NCBI RefSeq assembly: GCF_036588685.1
Contig: NC_086381.1
Location: forward strand, 65,789,436-65,853,435
Length of the DNA stretch: 64,000 bases
Direction: 5' to 3'
Source: Mytilus trossulus
Taxonomy: Eukaryota; Mollusca; Bivalvia; Mytilida; Mytilidae
Position numbers and translations under genes: made by a program
Shown: positions 36,795-61,725 of the stretch, piece by piece
Position numbering within the stretch: the stretch's first letter is position 1
Layout: each line of letters begins with the position of its first letter
Notes under the pieces: generated by a model
The model's input: the letters and a program-made list of their open reading frames with translations, nothing else
What the model was told of the DNA's origin: nothing
Databases searched by the model: none

Positions 36795-37830
36795 TTGTGT
36801 CAGCTTTTAACCAGATGCTCCGCAGGGCCCAGCTTTATAGGATTGCAGAGTTCGAACCCTGAACATTGGGACTAGTATGGACACAACATTCAAGATTGAT
36901 ACAGCTCTGAATTTGGATTGTGATTAAATAGTTGACACAACACAGGGTTTTTTGGACCAACTTGAAACTTGGCACATAATAAAAAATCTAAGTACATGTT
37001 TAGATTCAGCATATCAAAGAACCTTTAGTTTAATTTTGGACCCTTTGGACCTTAATGTAGACCAATTTGAAAACGGGACCAAAAATTAAGAATCTAGATA
37101 CACAGTTAGATTAGCATATCAAAGAACCCCAATTATTCAATTTTTGATGAAATCAAACAAAGTTTTATGGTCATAAACCTTGTGTTTAAATTTCATAGAT
37201 TTCCATTTACTTATACTAAAGTTATTGTGCGAAAACCAAGAATAATGCTTATTTGGGCCCTTTTTTCGGCCCCTAATTCTTATTCTCAACTGTTTGGACC
37301 TCAACTCCCAAAATCAATCTCAACCTCCCTTTTGTGGTTATAAACCTTGTGTCAAAATTTCATAGATTACTGTTTACTTAAACTAAAGTTATTGTGCGAA
37401 AACCAAGAATAATGCTTATTTGGGCCTTTTTTTTGTCCCTTTTTCCTATACTGTTGGGACCAAAACTCCCAAAATCAATCCCAACCTTCCTTTTGTGGTC
37501 ATAAACCTGGTGTCAAAATTTCATAGATTTCTGTTTACTTAAACTAAAGTTATAGTGTGAAATCAAAGAAAATGCATATTTGGGCCCTTTTTGGCACCGT
37601 ATTCCTAAACAGTCGGGACCAAAACTCCCAAAATCAAACCCAACCTTCCTTTTGTGGTCATAAACCTTGTATTTAAATTTCATAGATTTCTATTTACTTA
37701 TACTAAAGTTATAGTGTGAAAACCAAATGTCTTTTAGACGACGCGGCCGCCACCAACTCCAACGTAATACCAATATAGGACCAAAAATTTTTCAATTTTT
37801 GCGGTCGTATAAAAACTGTACGTAGAATGC
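36795..37830 (+). repeat. Composite repeat with four tandem units of about 140-150 bp
   Basis: A head (36830-36960: GAGTTCGAACCCTGAAC, GATACAGCTCTGAATTTGG) is followed by units containing CATAAACCTTGTGT, AAATTTCATAGATTTC, AACTAAAGTTATTGTGCG and TGCATATTTGGGCCC at about 37165, 37335, 37498 and 37658. A GC-rich end follows (GACGACGCGGCCGCCACC, 37737). The head has a tRNA B-box-like GTTCGAACCC, so a tRNA origin of the head is conceivable but unproven. Confidence 0.75.
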
Positions 37831-38153
37831 AAAAGATTCGGAAACAGCAAATTATCAAAATGTCTGTTATATGGATGTTAATTAGTGTTTACTCTATACT
37901 ATGTTTCATGTGGACTCAAATCAGTGTAATTACTATTATGAGATGCTAATAATAAAAACCAGTTTTAACAAAAATACAGAAATCATTTATTCAAAATTCT
38001 TCAAAACAAAGCACTTTAACAATTTTTGCACTCTCAGGTTTTTTTGCACTTTCATAAATAATAATTTAAACAAAACACAATCGGTGAGTCTTTGAGCATT
38101 TTCAAGCATCGGAATCTTTCTTTTAACATCTCAACATTCCATTATTATCTTCT

Positions 38154-51657
<13,504 letters not shown>

Positions 51658-51738
51658 GGTGAGATTCCAGTAAATGCAAAGAAAGATACCGGCTGACAAG
51701 GACTTTTATAAATCGAACCAAATCATGTGATAAAATGT

Positions 51739-51746
51739 TCACGTGA
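51739..51746. promoter_or_regulatory. CLEAR-type E-box upstream of cathepsin D
   Basis: TCACGTGA (palindromic, context GTTCACGTGATG) lies 82 bp upstream of the ATG. This is the core of the CLEAR element (GTCACGTGAC) bound by TFEB/MiT factors at lysosomal genes in vertebrates. Further E-box-like sequences (TCATGTGA at 51723, GTCATGTC at about 51762) are close by. The transcription start is not known, so the exact promoter position is inferred. Confidence 0.55.
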
Positions 51747-53111
51747 TGCGTTATCTGAGTCATGTCCCTTCGTAGATTGCAATACGGTCCTGTGATATGC
51801 AGTTTAGCATGTCGGCTAATTTATCTCCCACACTATGTCTTATTATATATTAATTGAAAAATAAATTATGTTCCCTCTTATTAACTCCTAACTGGGATTT
51901 TCATTGAATGAGGAACAAAGGTCAGAGCCTGTCTCTGCCAATGGTTCAGTTTTAAAACAGTCCGTTTAAAAGATTTGAGCCGTCATAATTTGAGTCGAGC
52001 GCACCTGTCAAATTTGCGATTCCAACTCACTGTGAACCTCGATATTCAGACTATAATGATGCAATAGTTCATCTCGGTCACTGAGGCCTACTTTCACTTC
52101 AACGAAGAACCAAATTAATGAATGGCATCATATAAAACGTGTTGAAAGCGTTCACTAACGAGACACAGTCAGCTAGAACACGGTAGTGGTACCAATTGAG
52201 TGCACGCTTCGTTTCCCCACCCCTCCGGATCCACTTTATATAAATATGCACTGTAGATTTGTTGGACAAGATGTTTGTAATGATATGACAAATAATTTAG
52301 TTCAGTTGCTACTGTTGGAGTATGAATGTTTGAACAGCGAAGAATATTTCATATAGGATCATATAGTCAGATGATATAAGATTGAACTGAAATGTGTAAT
52401 TTAACATATGTATTTACACAAACATGTACGCTGTTGTTTTTTTTAATTATGTGATATTGGATTTTCTCGGTGTTGTAGTTGATATGACGTACGGTAACCT
52501 ACAGTTGTTAATTTCTGTGTCATTTGGTCTCTAAGTCTTGTAAAATGTTGTATCATTGGCTATCACCATAGCCTGCGGCACTCGTCTCAGAATATTTTTT
52601 TCGTATAAACTTTTATATAAAGACGAGTGCCTGTGGTAATCACACCGCATCTTCTTTTTTTTCATTTAAACAAAAATCTAAACACTATTCTTCTTACTAT
52701 AGATAACCACAAATAACAGAGTAAACTAAAGAAAACCCTTATCTATATGGTTTAATAGATCAGATGGTCAAATGTGGAATAGCTGTATACGTGAAAATAA
52801 CAAGCAACGCTAACTAGGTATTTGCTGTCTTTGGAGACGCAATTACAAATTTCCAACCCCGGAACCCCCTCCCCCTTCTGGATCCGCGCCTGGAAAGCAA
52901 ACAAAAAGAGGAGCACTTGAAGTTGTCATCCTACACGATTAAAAATCCAGAGTTTGAGAAACAGAATGTGGAACATATATGGGTTACAAGCTGGATAGTC
53001 ATCAGCCTCTCCAGAAACGAAGAAAAAAACACATACAGGCTGATTATAGATATATGTTCTACAAAATGGGTTAAGGGGGTTATACTGGCGTTTGGACTGA
53101 CTATCTATATA
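51747..53111. other. Intergenic DNA upstream of cathepsin D
   Basis: Probably includes the cathepsin D promoter at the left edge. A fragment of repeat B is at 52490-52570 and a 'ctggatccgcgcctgg' repeat end at 52878. No gene seen. Confidence 0.5.
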
Positions 53112-53617
53112 ATACATCAAAGGAAATAAGAAACAAGCGGCAAGTCAAAACAACAGACTTTAGACTACATCAAGGAAATTAGAAATAAACAACAAGTCAA
53201 AGCAGCAGACTTTATACTGCATCAAGGAAATAAGAAATAAACAAAGGAAAAAAGAAATAAACAGCAAGTCAAAGCAACAGACTTTATAAGACTACATCAA
53301 GGAAATAAGAAATAAACCAAGGAAATAAGAAATAAACAGCAAGTCAAAGCAACAGACTTTAGACTACATCAGGGAAATAAGAAATAAACGGCAAGTCAAA
53401 GCAACAGACTTTAGACTACATCAGGGAAATAAGAAATAAACGGCAAGTCAAAGCAACAGACTTTAGGCTACATCAAGGAAATAAGAAATACACGGCCAGT
53501 CAAAGCAAAAGACTTTAGACTACACCAAGGAAATAAGAATTAAACGGCAAGTCAAAGCAACAGACTTTAGACTTATATCAAGGAAATAAGAAATACACGA
53601 CAAGTCAAAGCAACAGT
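53112..53617. repeat. 52-bp minisatellite, about nine units
   Basis: Units of GGAAATAAGAAATAAACGGC plus AAGTCAAAGCAACAGACTTT plus AGACTACATCAA repeat head to tail with point changes; two or three units carry an extra copy of the GGAAATAAGAAATAAAC half. Not a multiple of three and not coding. Confidence 0.9.
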
Positions 53618-53870
53618 TACGACCGATAGGGAACTAATCAATTATTTGACGGTCCTATGGCGTAGCTTTGTTCTTAACCTGTAACATCGAGAGGCATTTA
53701 ACAATCCGAGTCGAGGCGTTAACATATATAACTGTTTTTATATAGCAGCCGAAAAAAATTTGCCGAAGCAAACATCTCCTTCCTTTAATATGCGGTCAAC
53801 GTTTATTGTTAATCATAAGAAGCATCGTTGTTGTCATACTGTGCCTTGTACAGCTTACTATAATTGGCTT

Positions 53871-53925
53871 TGAGCGTTTCTAATGAAGGTAATTCCAGAA
53901 AAGCGCCTCGGACGCATGAAATTAT
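53871..53925 (+). ncRNA. Degenerate hammerhead-like repeat, copy 1
   Basis: CTAATGAAGGTAATTCCAGAAAAGCGC-type sequence: a mutated CTGATGA (CTAATGA), a short GG/CC stem, GAAA, then GCGCCTCGGACGC able to fold as GCG/CGC stem III. The core base change should abolish cleavage. Copy 2 at 54266-54320 differs in the same box. Confidence 0.35.
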
Positions 53926-54120
53926 TAAACGTGTTGTTTCCAATTTTTACACCACTTGTTCGATACCTCTGCAGGTGGACTATCAGTCCCCGAGGATATC
54001 TTCAGCTCAGTAGTCAGTACCGAAGTACTGACATGATTTAACAAGTCTTTCTAAAATTGTCCGTTTATAAATTTTGAAATTATTAGAAAACTAAGGTTTC
54101 AACTCCCTCAAGCAAATAAA

Positions 54121-54269
54121 ATTGAGAATGGAAATGGGGAATGTGTCAAAGTTGACTTTAGATGAATTTGGCTATAATTTATTTTAGGTATTTTTATCAT
54201 ATACGATATAGCTCTTCAACGGTTTCGGTACTTATATACATCCTCGGAATTTCAAATGTTTGGCTTTGA
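54121..54269 (+). repeat. Direct repeat pair I, first copy
   Basis: From GAATGGAAATGGGGAATGTG through GACTTTAGATGAATTTGGCT to AATTTCAAATGTTTGGCTTTG. The second copy at 55527-55670 is almost identical. Both end at TTTGGCTTTGA and then diverge. Confidence 0.9.
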
Positions 54270-54320
54270 GCGTTCTTGATGAAGGTAAATCAAGAAAAGC
54301 GCTTCGGACGCATAAAATTA
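54266..54320 (+). ncRNA. Degenerate hammerhead-like repeat, copy 2
   Basis: TTGATGAAGGTAAATCAAGAAA followed by AGCGCTTCGGACGCA. It has the GAAA box and a possible GCG/CGC stem III, but the CTGATGA box reads TTGATGA. Probably a relic of a hammerhead-bearing repeat. Confidence 0.35.
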
Positions 54321-54530
54321 TTAAACGTGTGTTTTTTTTTATATTTTTTACTATAAAGTTTTGTTCATTGTCGAATACGGGCCATACGGTGACCTATACC
54401 GTTAGTTGTTTACATCCACGGCCAATGATATTTGTTGAATAGTTGCCTCATTGGCAATCAAATACAATATCTGTTAAAAAGAAGGATGTCTTTTTGTCTT
54501 TTTCATGTGCAGTACCCTCTGATATATATA

Positions 54531-54594
54531 TATATACAACTCGTCTAAACATCAACCCAACATGTTGGGTTGATGTTTAGACGAGTTGTATATA
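54531..54594. repeat. Perfect 64-bp palindrome (two SINE tails, tail to tail)
   Basis: Perfect two-fold symmetry around 54562/54563, arm TATATACAACTCGTCTAAAC then ATCAACCCAACA. The arm equals the 3' end of the tRNA-SINE at 55.7 kb (GGGTTGATGTTTAGACGAG then TTGTATATA). It could extrude as a cruciform. Confidence 0.95.
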
Positions 54595-54705
54595 CATTAT
54601 GTACACAGCCATGTATCACCATCATTGATGGCGATCCGATGGATACATCTGTTGTAGGGTTGTCACTGACTCAGACGTACTTATGTATATATATATATAT
54701 ATATA

Positions 54706-54938
54706 TAAACGAGTCTAAATTGAAAACTACGTTCAAACCTATGACTGCGTTGGATAAAAACCGCAATTTTTATACGTGTGCATGTCAAACAAATTTCGTT
54801 GTAGAAGGGTCTAAAAACAGCACAAACAACATTTTCCAAAAGAGTGAAAAAGTATATTTAAACAAAACGCATTTGACTAACAGGTCGAACAACTGATGTT
54901 CTTTAACCCTGCTGACTGCCATTGGCGATTGCCAAATA
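54706..54938 (+). repeat. Direct repeat pair II, first copy
   Basis: ATAAACGAGTCTAAATTGAA ... TGACTGCGTTGGATAAAAAC ... GCCATTGGCGATTGCCAAATA. The second copy is at 55268-55510 and differs mainly by an 8-bp tandem duplication (CCAAAAGA). It lies 560 bp downstream of the first. Confidence 0.95.
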
Positions 54939-55267
54939 AAATTGATCACAGGTTGTAACAAAATGGATCTTATTATAAATTTAATACGTCACAGAAAAAA
55001 AATTGTTAACTTGTGGACAGGATGTTGTGCCACAAACATTCGGTGTCAATATTTCTTTAGTACACCATATCCGGATTTCGACAATAAATGTCTCTTCAGT
55101 GATGTTAGGGATCGAAACGGTATTTGGAAGGCCATATAAAAAGCACCCTCATTTTTAGAGAAAGTACCCTCATTTTTAGATTAACTCTTGAATTTTAAGA
55201 GTCAATATATAGGATGAACGGATCATATAAACCGGAGGGAAAATATGATACATGCCCAAACAAAAAA

Positions 55268-55510
55268 TATAAACGAGTCTAAATTGAAAACTACGTTCAA
55301 ACCTATGACTGCGTTGGATAAAAACCGCAATTTTTATACGTGTGCATGTCAAACAAATTTCGTTGTAGAAGGGTCTAAAAACAGCACAAACAACATTTTC
55401 CAAAAGACCAAAAGAGTGAAAAAGTATATTTAAACAAAACGCATTTGACTAACAGGTCGAACAACTGATGTTCTTTAACCCTGCTGACTGCCATTGGCGA
55501 TTGCCAAATA
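55268..55510 (+). repeat. Direct repeat pair II, second copy
   Basis: Matches 54706-54938 almost base for base; see that entry. Open frames inside both copies are the same chance frame. Confidence 0.95.
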
Positions 55511-55526
55511 TATACAACTATATATA

Positions 55527-55670
55527 GAATGGAGATGGGGAATGTGTCAAAGTTGACTTTAGATGAATTTGGCTATAATTTATTTTAGGTATTTTTATCA
55601 TATACGATATAGCTCTTCAACGGTTTCGGTACTTATATACATCCTCGGAATTTCAAATGTTTGGCTTTGA
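55527..55670 (+). repeat. Direct repeat pair I, second copy
   Basis: Matches 54121-54269. The order of the four repeats is I, II, II, I, with the SINE directly after the last one. Confidence 0.9.
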
Positions 55671-55694
55671 AATTAGATTTGAATAATTTCAAAA

Positions 55695-55883
55695 TTTCAA
55701 AAATATATATATATATATACAACTCGTCTAAACATCAACCCAACCATGTTAGATCTGTAAATTTGCTTTCGCAAATTTTTGGTTCTTCCCTCGCCGGGAT
55801 TCGAACCCATGCTACTGTGATATCGTGACACCAAATCGCCTGCACTGCAGCCGTCCCGCTAGACCACACGACCACCTGGGCTC
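55695..55883 (-). mobile_element. tRNA-derived SINE
   Basis: On the minus strand the head is tRNA-like: A box TGGTCTAGCGGG (55866-55855) and B box GGTTCGAATCCC (55807-55796) about 48 bp apart. A body follows with AAAATTTGCGAAAGCAAATTT and a tail GGGTTGATGTTTAGACGAG then (TA)n. The poor cloverleaf and the non-tRNA 3' body argue for a SINE rather than a tRNA gene. Transcription would be by RNA polymerase III. Confidence 0.8.
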
Positions 55884-55889
55884 TCAAAA

Positions 55890-58600
55890 AAAAAAGAGCT
55901 TTCGTTGGCATGTGTTACCTTTCCACGTCAGTATTAATCTAGCGGCGTACTACAGTACATGATATATAAGGCATGAAGATGTTATTGTTACAGATCAGCT
56001 AAATTATCTATAGTAAAGGATCCTACAAATATATATATATAGTCAACAACAGATGCAGATCCAGGATTTTGATAAAGGTGTCCCGCGCGGGGCCCCCATT
56101 TTAACAAGAAAAAAATTGGAATGGAACCTTAGTACAGTTGTTGCAATTGCTTATGATCACCCCGTATAACCCCGATACAAATGAATCCGGACGTTGACGC
56201 GTTCGAAGCGATAATCAGGACAACATTTGGGATGACAACAATTTCGAATGCCTCTCTAAATATGTCAATGTGCATGTTAGTTTATGTATTCAATTATACA
56301 GTTGTTGTAAGTTTTAGATATTGTATAAAACATTTGATAAAACTGCTAGATGCAAAACGCACAGACATGGTGCAATTTCATACGGTTTCTGGTATAAACA
56401 ATGCTGAATATCTTTTCGTGCATACACATTTGCGTATTAATACCTTAAGCAATACTAAATAACTATACTTTGAATTACTACGTGACTTCAAATGTACCCT
56501 AGAACTTAAAATAAACGCAATATCATACAAAATAAATTTTCTGTTACTGTATTGTTCGTTCCACCAAATGTGTCGCGTTCGTTGTGCGTTTTGAAATAAT
56601 TACTGTACAGTTCGTTGACAAAAACCGTCACAAATCACTTTCTTGCCAAGGTATTCGAGATGATGTCGGCGACCCTTTTTCTGTATTTTATGGTAAATGT
56701 TTATCTGTTAACTTAGTCAAAGTAGTTGAACTTAAAAATATCTGTCATACAAAGCCAAAATTGAAATATTTAACCAGCTTACATCTGCTTGGAATGTTTC
56801 TATTGAAAGTTGAGACTTTCAATGTTATTTCAGATGAAATGAACAGCTAATAAATATATTCCAGAGGAAATAAAGTTTCTAAAAGTATAGTACAGTCATT
56901 GAAACTTTAATGACTTTCTTTTCACAATTTGAGGCTCTTCCAAATGCCGATGTTGGTCCAAATTCGCCTAGACGAAAGCAGACATACATGTAGGAGCTCG
57001 TTGAACTTAATTTGCCGAATGCCATAGATGTCATTCCAACTGTTTTTTTTTTAAATTATTTTTTTACATATAAAGCTTTGTAGATGTGGTGTGATGACCA
57101 GTGAGACAGTTTTCCACCAAAGTTTAAAAGAAGTGGGTGTATAAAGCAATTATTATAGTCTTATGTACAATATTTAACAATGAGGAAAACTTATACCATA
57201 CAGTCGGCTAAAAAAGGCACCGGGAAAAAAAATATGAAAAATTAAAACGATAAAACTAACGGTTATTTATTTATAACTTATGCATTATGTGCTGAAGAAG
57301 AAGAAACATGACAATTCTATATAACCAATGAACTAGAGGATCCTGACGTTGGACCGACAAAAAAAGTGCGGCGGGATTAAACATGTGAGCCCAAGTCCTC
57401 TCCTTAACCTAGAACACTGGTGAAACAGCATAAAAAAAGTTCAGTTGCAATTGGCTAAACTCAAAAGGTCGGTACAAGGCACAAAAACCATGCACATAAA
57501 ATATCGACAAAGGAGTAATTGTAGTAACTTATAGTTATTTCAAAGCGAAATACAACTAAGAAGTAAATCATGTATCTAAAAGTGTTAATCAGTATATCCT
57601 ACGTGTTTATGCAAAGACGTAATGAAACTCATGAACTTGTGCAATGCCAAATAAAAACAGTATCGAGAGGATGTACGGTATTATGAGTTCTCATAAGTGT
57701 AAAATTGAGAAAGGAAATGGTGAATGTGTCAAAGCGACAACCACCCGACCATAGATCAGACAACAGCCGAAGGCCACCAATGGGTCTTCAAATTAAAATT
57801 CAGTTCGAGAGAAGTCCGAGTCCGATGTCAAAAGATGTAACAAAAGAAAATAAATAAAATGACAATAATACATAAATAACAATTAACTGACTACTAGCAG
57901 TTAACTGACATGCCAGCTCCAGATCTCAATTAAACTGATTGAAAGATTATGTCTTTATCATATGAATATCAAGCACAATCCCTCCCGTTAGGGGTTTAGT
58001 ATCATACTATCATAAAAATATATGAGAAGAACATAACCCGTGTCATGCCAACAACTGTTTTTTTAGAAATAAATGTGTTTACATATGTACTTCCGATGCA
58101 AAGACCCTATAAGTGAATCAATATTAAAGCCAAAATACATGTGCATATATTGTAATAATGTTAAGTGATGTTTTGATTTAACAGGTACAGCAAAACTTTC
58201 TATATTGTGGCCAATTTTTTTTATTTACGAAAGAATTTGGTGAAATTGACTGGGAAATACACTGTTAGATATGATCACTTTGGTCTTTTTCCGACCGTCA
58301 GTTAAAACTGACCGAAGTTGGCCACCCGTTTAGTTGTGTGGGATGTAAGAGTACAGTCATACTCACGTCCAGTCCGAATGGGAATATAAAATCCAATGTT
58401 TCGTGTATAGAGAGTACGAGGCTAACTACAATGTACGAATTCCTGCAAAAACTTTAAGAGAGGTTTATAAATAGCCTGTTAAAAGGCAAGATTTGTGTCC
58501 TTATTCAATACACATCATTTTATCCAGTGGCAGTCCAAACGTCCCTGACGTAATTCTGAAGGGCCTCCTCCCAGGACTTACATGTAGTATGTGTTGCTAC
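55890..58600. other. Intergenic DNA with repeat B and related fragments
   Basis: Open frames at 56181-56462 and 56584-56850 show no recognisable domain and I do not call them. Repeat fragments: 56045-56110 (GCAGATCCAGGATTTTGAT), 57075-57240 (AGTGAGACAGTTTTCCACC), 57360-57440 (GGCGGGATTAAACATGTGAG) and 57700-57790 (GAAAGGAAATGGTGAATGTG). No gene is supported. Confidence 0.5.
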
Positions 58601-59584
58601 TTTGTGCTTATCCTGAACATATAGGCGAGTGTAATATTTGAAAAAGACGTCTAGTTAAGGACTTTAATGCACCCACCTAACACAAGGCTAATTTTTTTTT
58701 TAAATGAAAGAATAATGATTAAACTTTGATATTTGCCCGGTCGTCACAAAATCGTACGGTGCAGTTTTTGTAAAATTGACGTTTATTTCAGAAATTAGTT
58801 GAAAATTATAAAATTACGACATTTTTTTCAAGCAAAGGAAATCAGTCGTATCTCTTCTTTTAGACAGATTAATTTAAGGAATTATATTCTTAAAATAATG
58901 AAAAACAATATTTACAACTGTAAGTCCGCATGCTTTTGCATTCCTCCTAAATATTTGACATTTTGTACGAAAATTTTCATAATCCTGACCTTTACGGATC
59001 TACAATTAAATTTTAATTCAGTTCTTTCGTACTCTGTCTGTTTAAGAACACACCAAATTACTCATCAGTTATCGCTTTTTCATTCAAGACCAAGACTTTA
59101 TCTCAACATTTCTTTAAATCACGAATTTCTGTAATTTTATGATGGTGGGGAAAATCAATATAGTTTCCGGAATCCCTTATCTATTTCGTTATCGTTTTTT
59201 ACTAAATATTTTAGTCGATTTCCGTGTACTTAATGATCTTAATAGTGCTATTAGAGTACGATAAATCATATTTAAACGGTTCTATTTCTATCTTTAACTT
59301 CAGTGTAGCTTAAATATATATAAAATCGTCCGAAATTAAGATCAAATCAAAGTAAAACATAGTTTTTGAGTTCACCCCTTTCTAAATAAGGAATCGTATC
59401 GGAAAATTGTAGAAAATCTTCCGAGTCTTGTAAAATTTTCAGTCCAGTTCACAATAAAACCCTTCCTATGCTAAAAAGCAAAAACCTATCCATTGATTGA
59501 CACAGAAGCATGGTCTGTCAGGTTTCTACTACAAAGAAACTATTTGGTTCAACACTTAAATAAAGATACAGTTGTATTGCCGCA

Positions 59585-60590
59585 GTGGAAAAACGATATG
59601 ACGAAGTTTACAGAAGACTGGCAGTCGATGAATATGAATTTGAAAATACAAAATATCATGAGAGTTGCTATCAATATTTCAAAAGTAAGCACAACCTATT
59701 ATCTTCTGTTTGTTTGTACAAAGACTTTGTACTACCAATTCTACCGACAAGTCGCTTCTCCTATAACGACGAGGGCAGTAGATCTACAACTCATTCTGAT
59801 TTGTCTGTTTGTTTATTTTGCAAATGTATAAAGCCTATAAGCAAGTAAAACAACTCTATAAGGTATCCTCTGAGGAGCAAACTCAACCTGTATTGAGTGT
59901 AACTACATATATCTCCTTCAATGATCTGATTTACAAAAGAAGTCATGATCATTTTACTATTAAATCTTTAAAGCATCAAGCTTGCATCGCTAAATATTTG
60001 CCACAAAATTTGAAATCAGAAAGTAAAGAGCTAATAAATTCTGAACATAAAACAGCTTTTACTAACATTTCGACGATTAAAGATGACGTGGGTTTACACA
60101 AGGACGTATTCTGGTTACTTGGTTAGTTAACCGGGCCTAATTTCTGCCCGAGGATCGCCGCCGAGAAAACTACACAACATATTATCAACTTCATCAAAAA
60201 CTAAAAATATATGGCCAATTTATAGTTACATGTATACAGCCTCAACAAGGCCAAGGTACAATATCCAATATTGTATACAGTAGCTCTATAATTTTGTCTA
60301 ATGCCGTAATGACGGAAAATTACCCGTTTAAAATGACTGTGATATACAGTCTGTCGAATTTAAAGATATGAGCAGTGACTGCGAAACTGGTTGCAAGCAC
60401 TTTATGCAGCTACTAGTATTTTACGGAAGCAGAAATACGGTAAAGTTGTAATCCGATCAGACGAATATCCATTTTCTAAAAACATTTCACTGAATTATTC
60501 AATTGAAATTATGCCACCTGCTTTCAGAACATATCTGTATTGTCTCTTGGATGATGGCGCATCTGTGGCAGTTACTAAAGCTTAAATATA
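59585..60590 (+). pseudogene. Broken coding sequence, unknown transposon-type protein
   Basis: Three frames read like pieces of one protein: 59585-59848 (RLAVDEYEFENTKYHESCYQ, then CLFCKCIKP, an H-x3-C and C-x2-C zinc-site pattern), 59868-60126 (FNDLIYKRSHDHFTIKSLKH, then QACIAKYLPQN) and 60391-60585 (RSDEYPFSKNISLNYSIEIM, then PPAFRTYLYCLLDD). Stops and shifts separate them and no complete ORF exists. A possible acceptor (CCGCAG) precedes the first. Cys/His N-terminal segments of this type occur in uncharacterised, often transposon-linked proteins of molluscs and cnidarians (my recollection only). Confidence 0.4.
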
Positions 60591-61099
60591 GCTATGGCTT
60601 AAGTAGAATGTATATTATCTTTAAATATTTTTTTTACTCTTTTTCATTTAGGTTTATTATTACAAATGCACTGTATTTATGGACACACCTTTGCTATACT
60701 ATTAACAAGTTTGACTGCTCAGGAGATTAGAAAAATTGAAAATGGGGCCTAAATTCTACATGGCATTCTTTTTCTCCTTGTGGTCAATACTTTATCCAAG
60801 ACAATGTAGATCTACAGAAACAATAAAAGTTCTTCGGTATGACTTTGGTTGGCTAAAAGGCAACATCGGTCTGGTATGATGTCATACAACTTTCTACAAG
60901 ATTTGATCTGTTCACGCCTTGGTATAGGTAAAGGGGGAGGGTTGAGATTTAAAAAAAAACGTGTTTAACCCCGCTGCAATTTTGCCCCTGTCCCAAGTCA
61001 GAAGCCTCTGGCCTTTCTTAGTTTTGTATGATTTTTTATCTTAATTTCTTGAGTATATTTCGAAGCTTAGTATGACGTCAATTATCATTTCAAACTAGT

Positions 61100-61230
61100 A
61101 CAAATTTTGTTTAGGGGCCATCTGAAGAACGCCTCCGGGTTTAAATTGGGAGTTTCTTGCATTGATGACCCATTGGTGGTCTTCGGCCGTTACCTGCATT
61201 TTTAACGGGTTGGTGTCTCTTTGACAAATC
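61100..61230 (+). repeat. Interspersed repeat C, first copy
   Basis: TTTAGGGGCCATCTGAAGAA, CGCCTCCGGGT and GGTGGTCTTCGGCCGTTACC. A second copy is at 61580-61725 (TTTAGGGGCCAGCTGAAGGA, CGCCTCCGGGTGCGGG, GGTCGGGTTGTTGTCTCTT). Both lie inside the 58.6-62.7 kb element. Confidence 0.8.
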
Positions 61231-61579
61231 CATCATGTCCACTCCCAATTTGTAATTCAATCTGTAAATAGCAGATCTTGTTCCGCTTTGAGCAAAACCT
61301 CTGCTGTACTGATAATGATATATGCCCATGCCAAGGCAGTTGTCTTTGCATGTATGGATATGTTGACCGATAAGAAGAATGAGATTACAAGTTAAAATGA
61401 AGCTATAATATTCCGATATCGCAATATTCCGATATCTAAATGGTCCAACATCCCATTGGTCCAACGTTTCGATCATTTAGGTTATACGCTAACGGGATTT
61501 TAACATAAGAAAGCCAAATAAAAGGTTCAATATTTAAATGATAACCTAGTCCTCATTATCACTGAACTAGAGTATATTT

Positions 61580-61725
61580 GTTTAGGGGCCAGCTGAAGGA
61601 CGCCTCCGGGTGCGGGAATTTCTCGTTACATTGAAGACCTGTTGGTGACCTTCTGTGGTTTTTTTTTCTATGGTCGGGTTGTTGTCTCTTTGATCCCTTC
61701 CCCATTTCCATTCTCAATTTTATTA
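61580..61725 (+). repeat. Interspersed repeat C, second copy
   Basis: See 61100-61230; this copy continues into the CCCCATTTCCATTCTCAATT end shared with repeat B blocks. Confidence 0.8.

Larger units (their letters stand above)
32642..38153. other. Intergenic region between SDHAF2 and cathepsin D
   Basis: The 3' ends of the two convergent genes face each other here. No further gene is seen; the space is filled by the repeats listed separately, an (AT)n run at 33918-33952 and unremarkable AT-rich DNA. Confidence 0.6.

Noticed and set aside
36838..36870. tRNA B box (GTTCGAACCC) as a tRNA gene or SINE head
   Set aside because: No A box at the right distance and no cloverleaf; kept only as a remark on the composite repeat.
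55780..55883. Functional tRNA gene on the minus strand
   Set aside because: A and B boxes are good, but the sequence continues into a non-tRNA body and a tail found elsewhere in the window; it is a SINE head.
56181..56850. Two frames of 88-93 codons
   Set aside because: No domain or exon structure; not distinguishable from chance.
61141..61476. 111-codon minus-strand frame
   Set aside because: It covers repeat C, whose second copy lies at 61580; not a gene.
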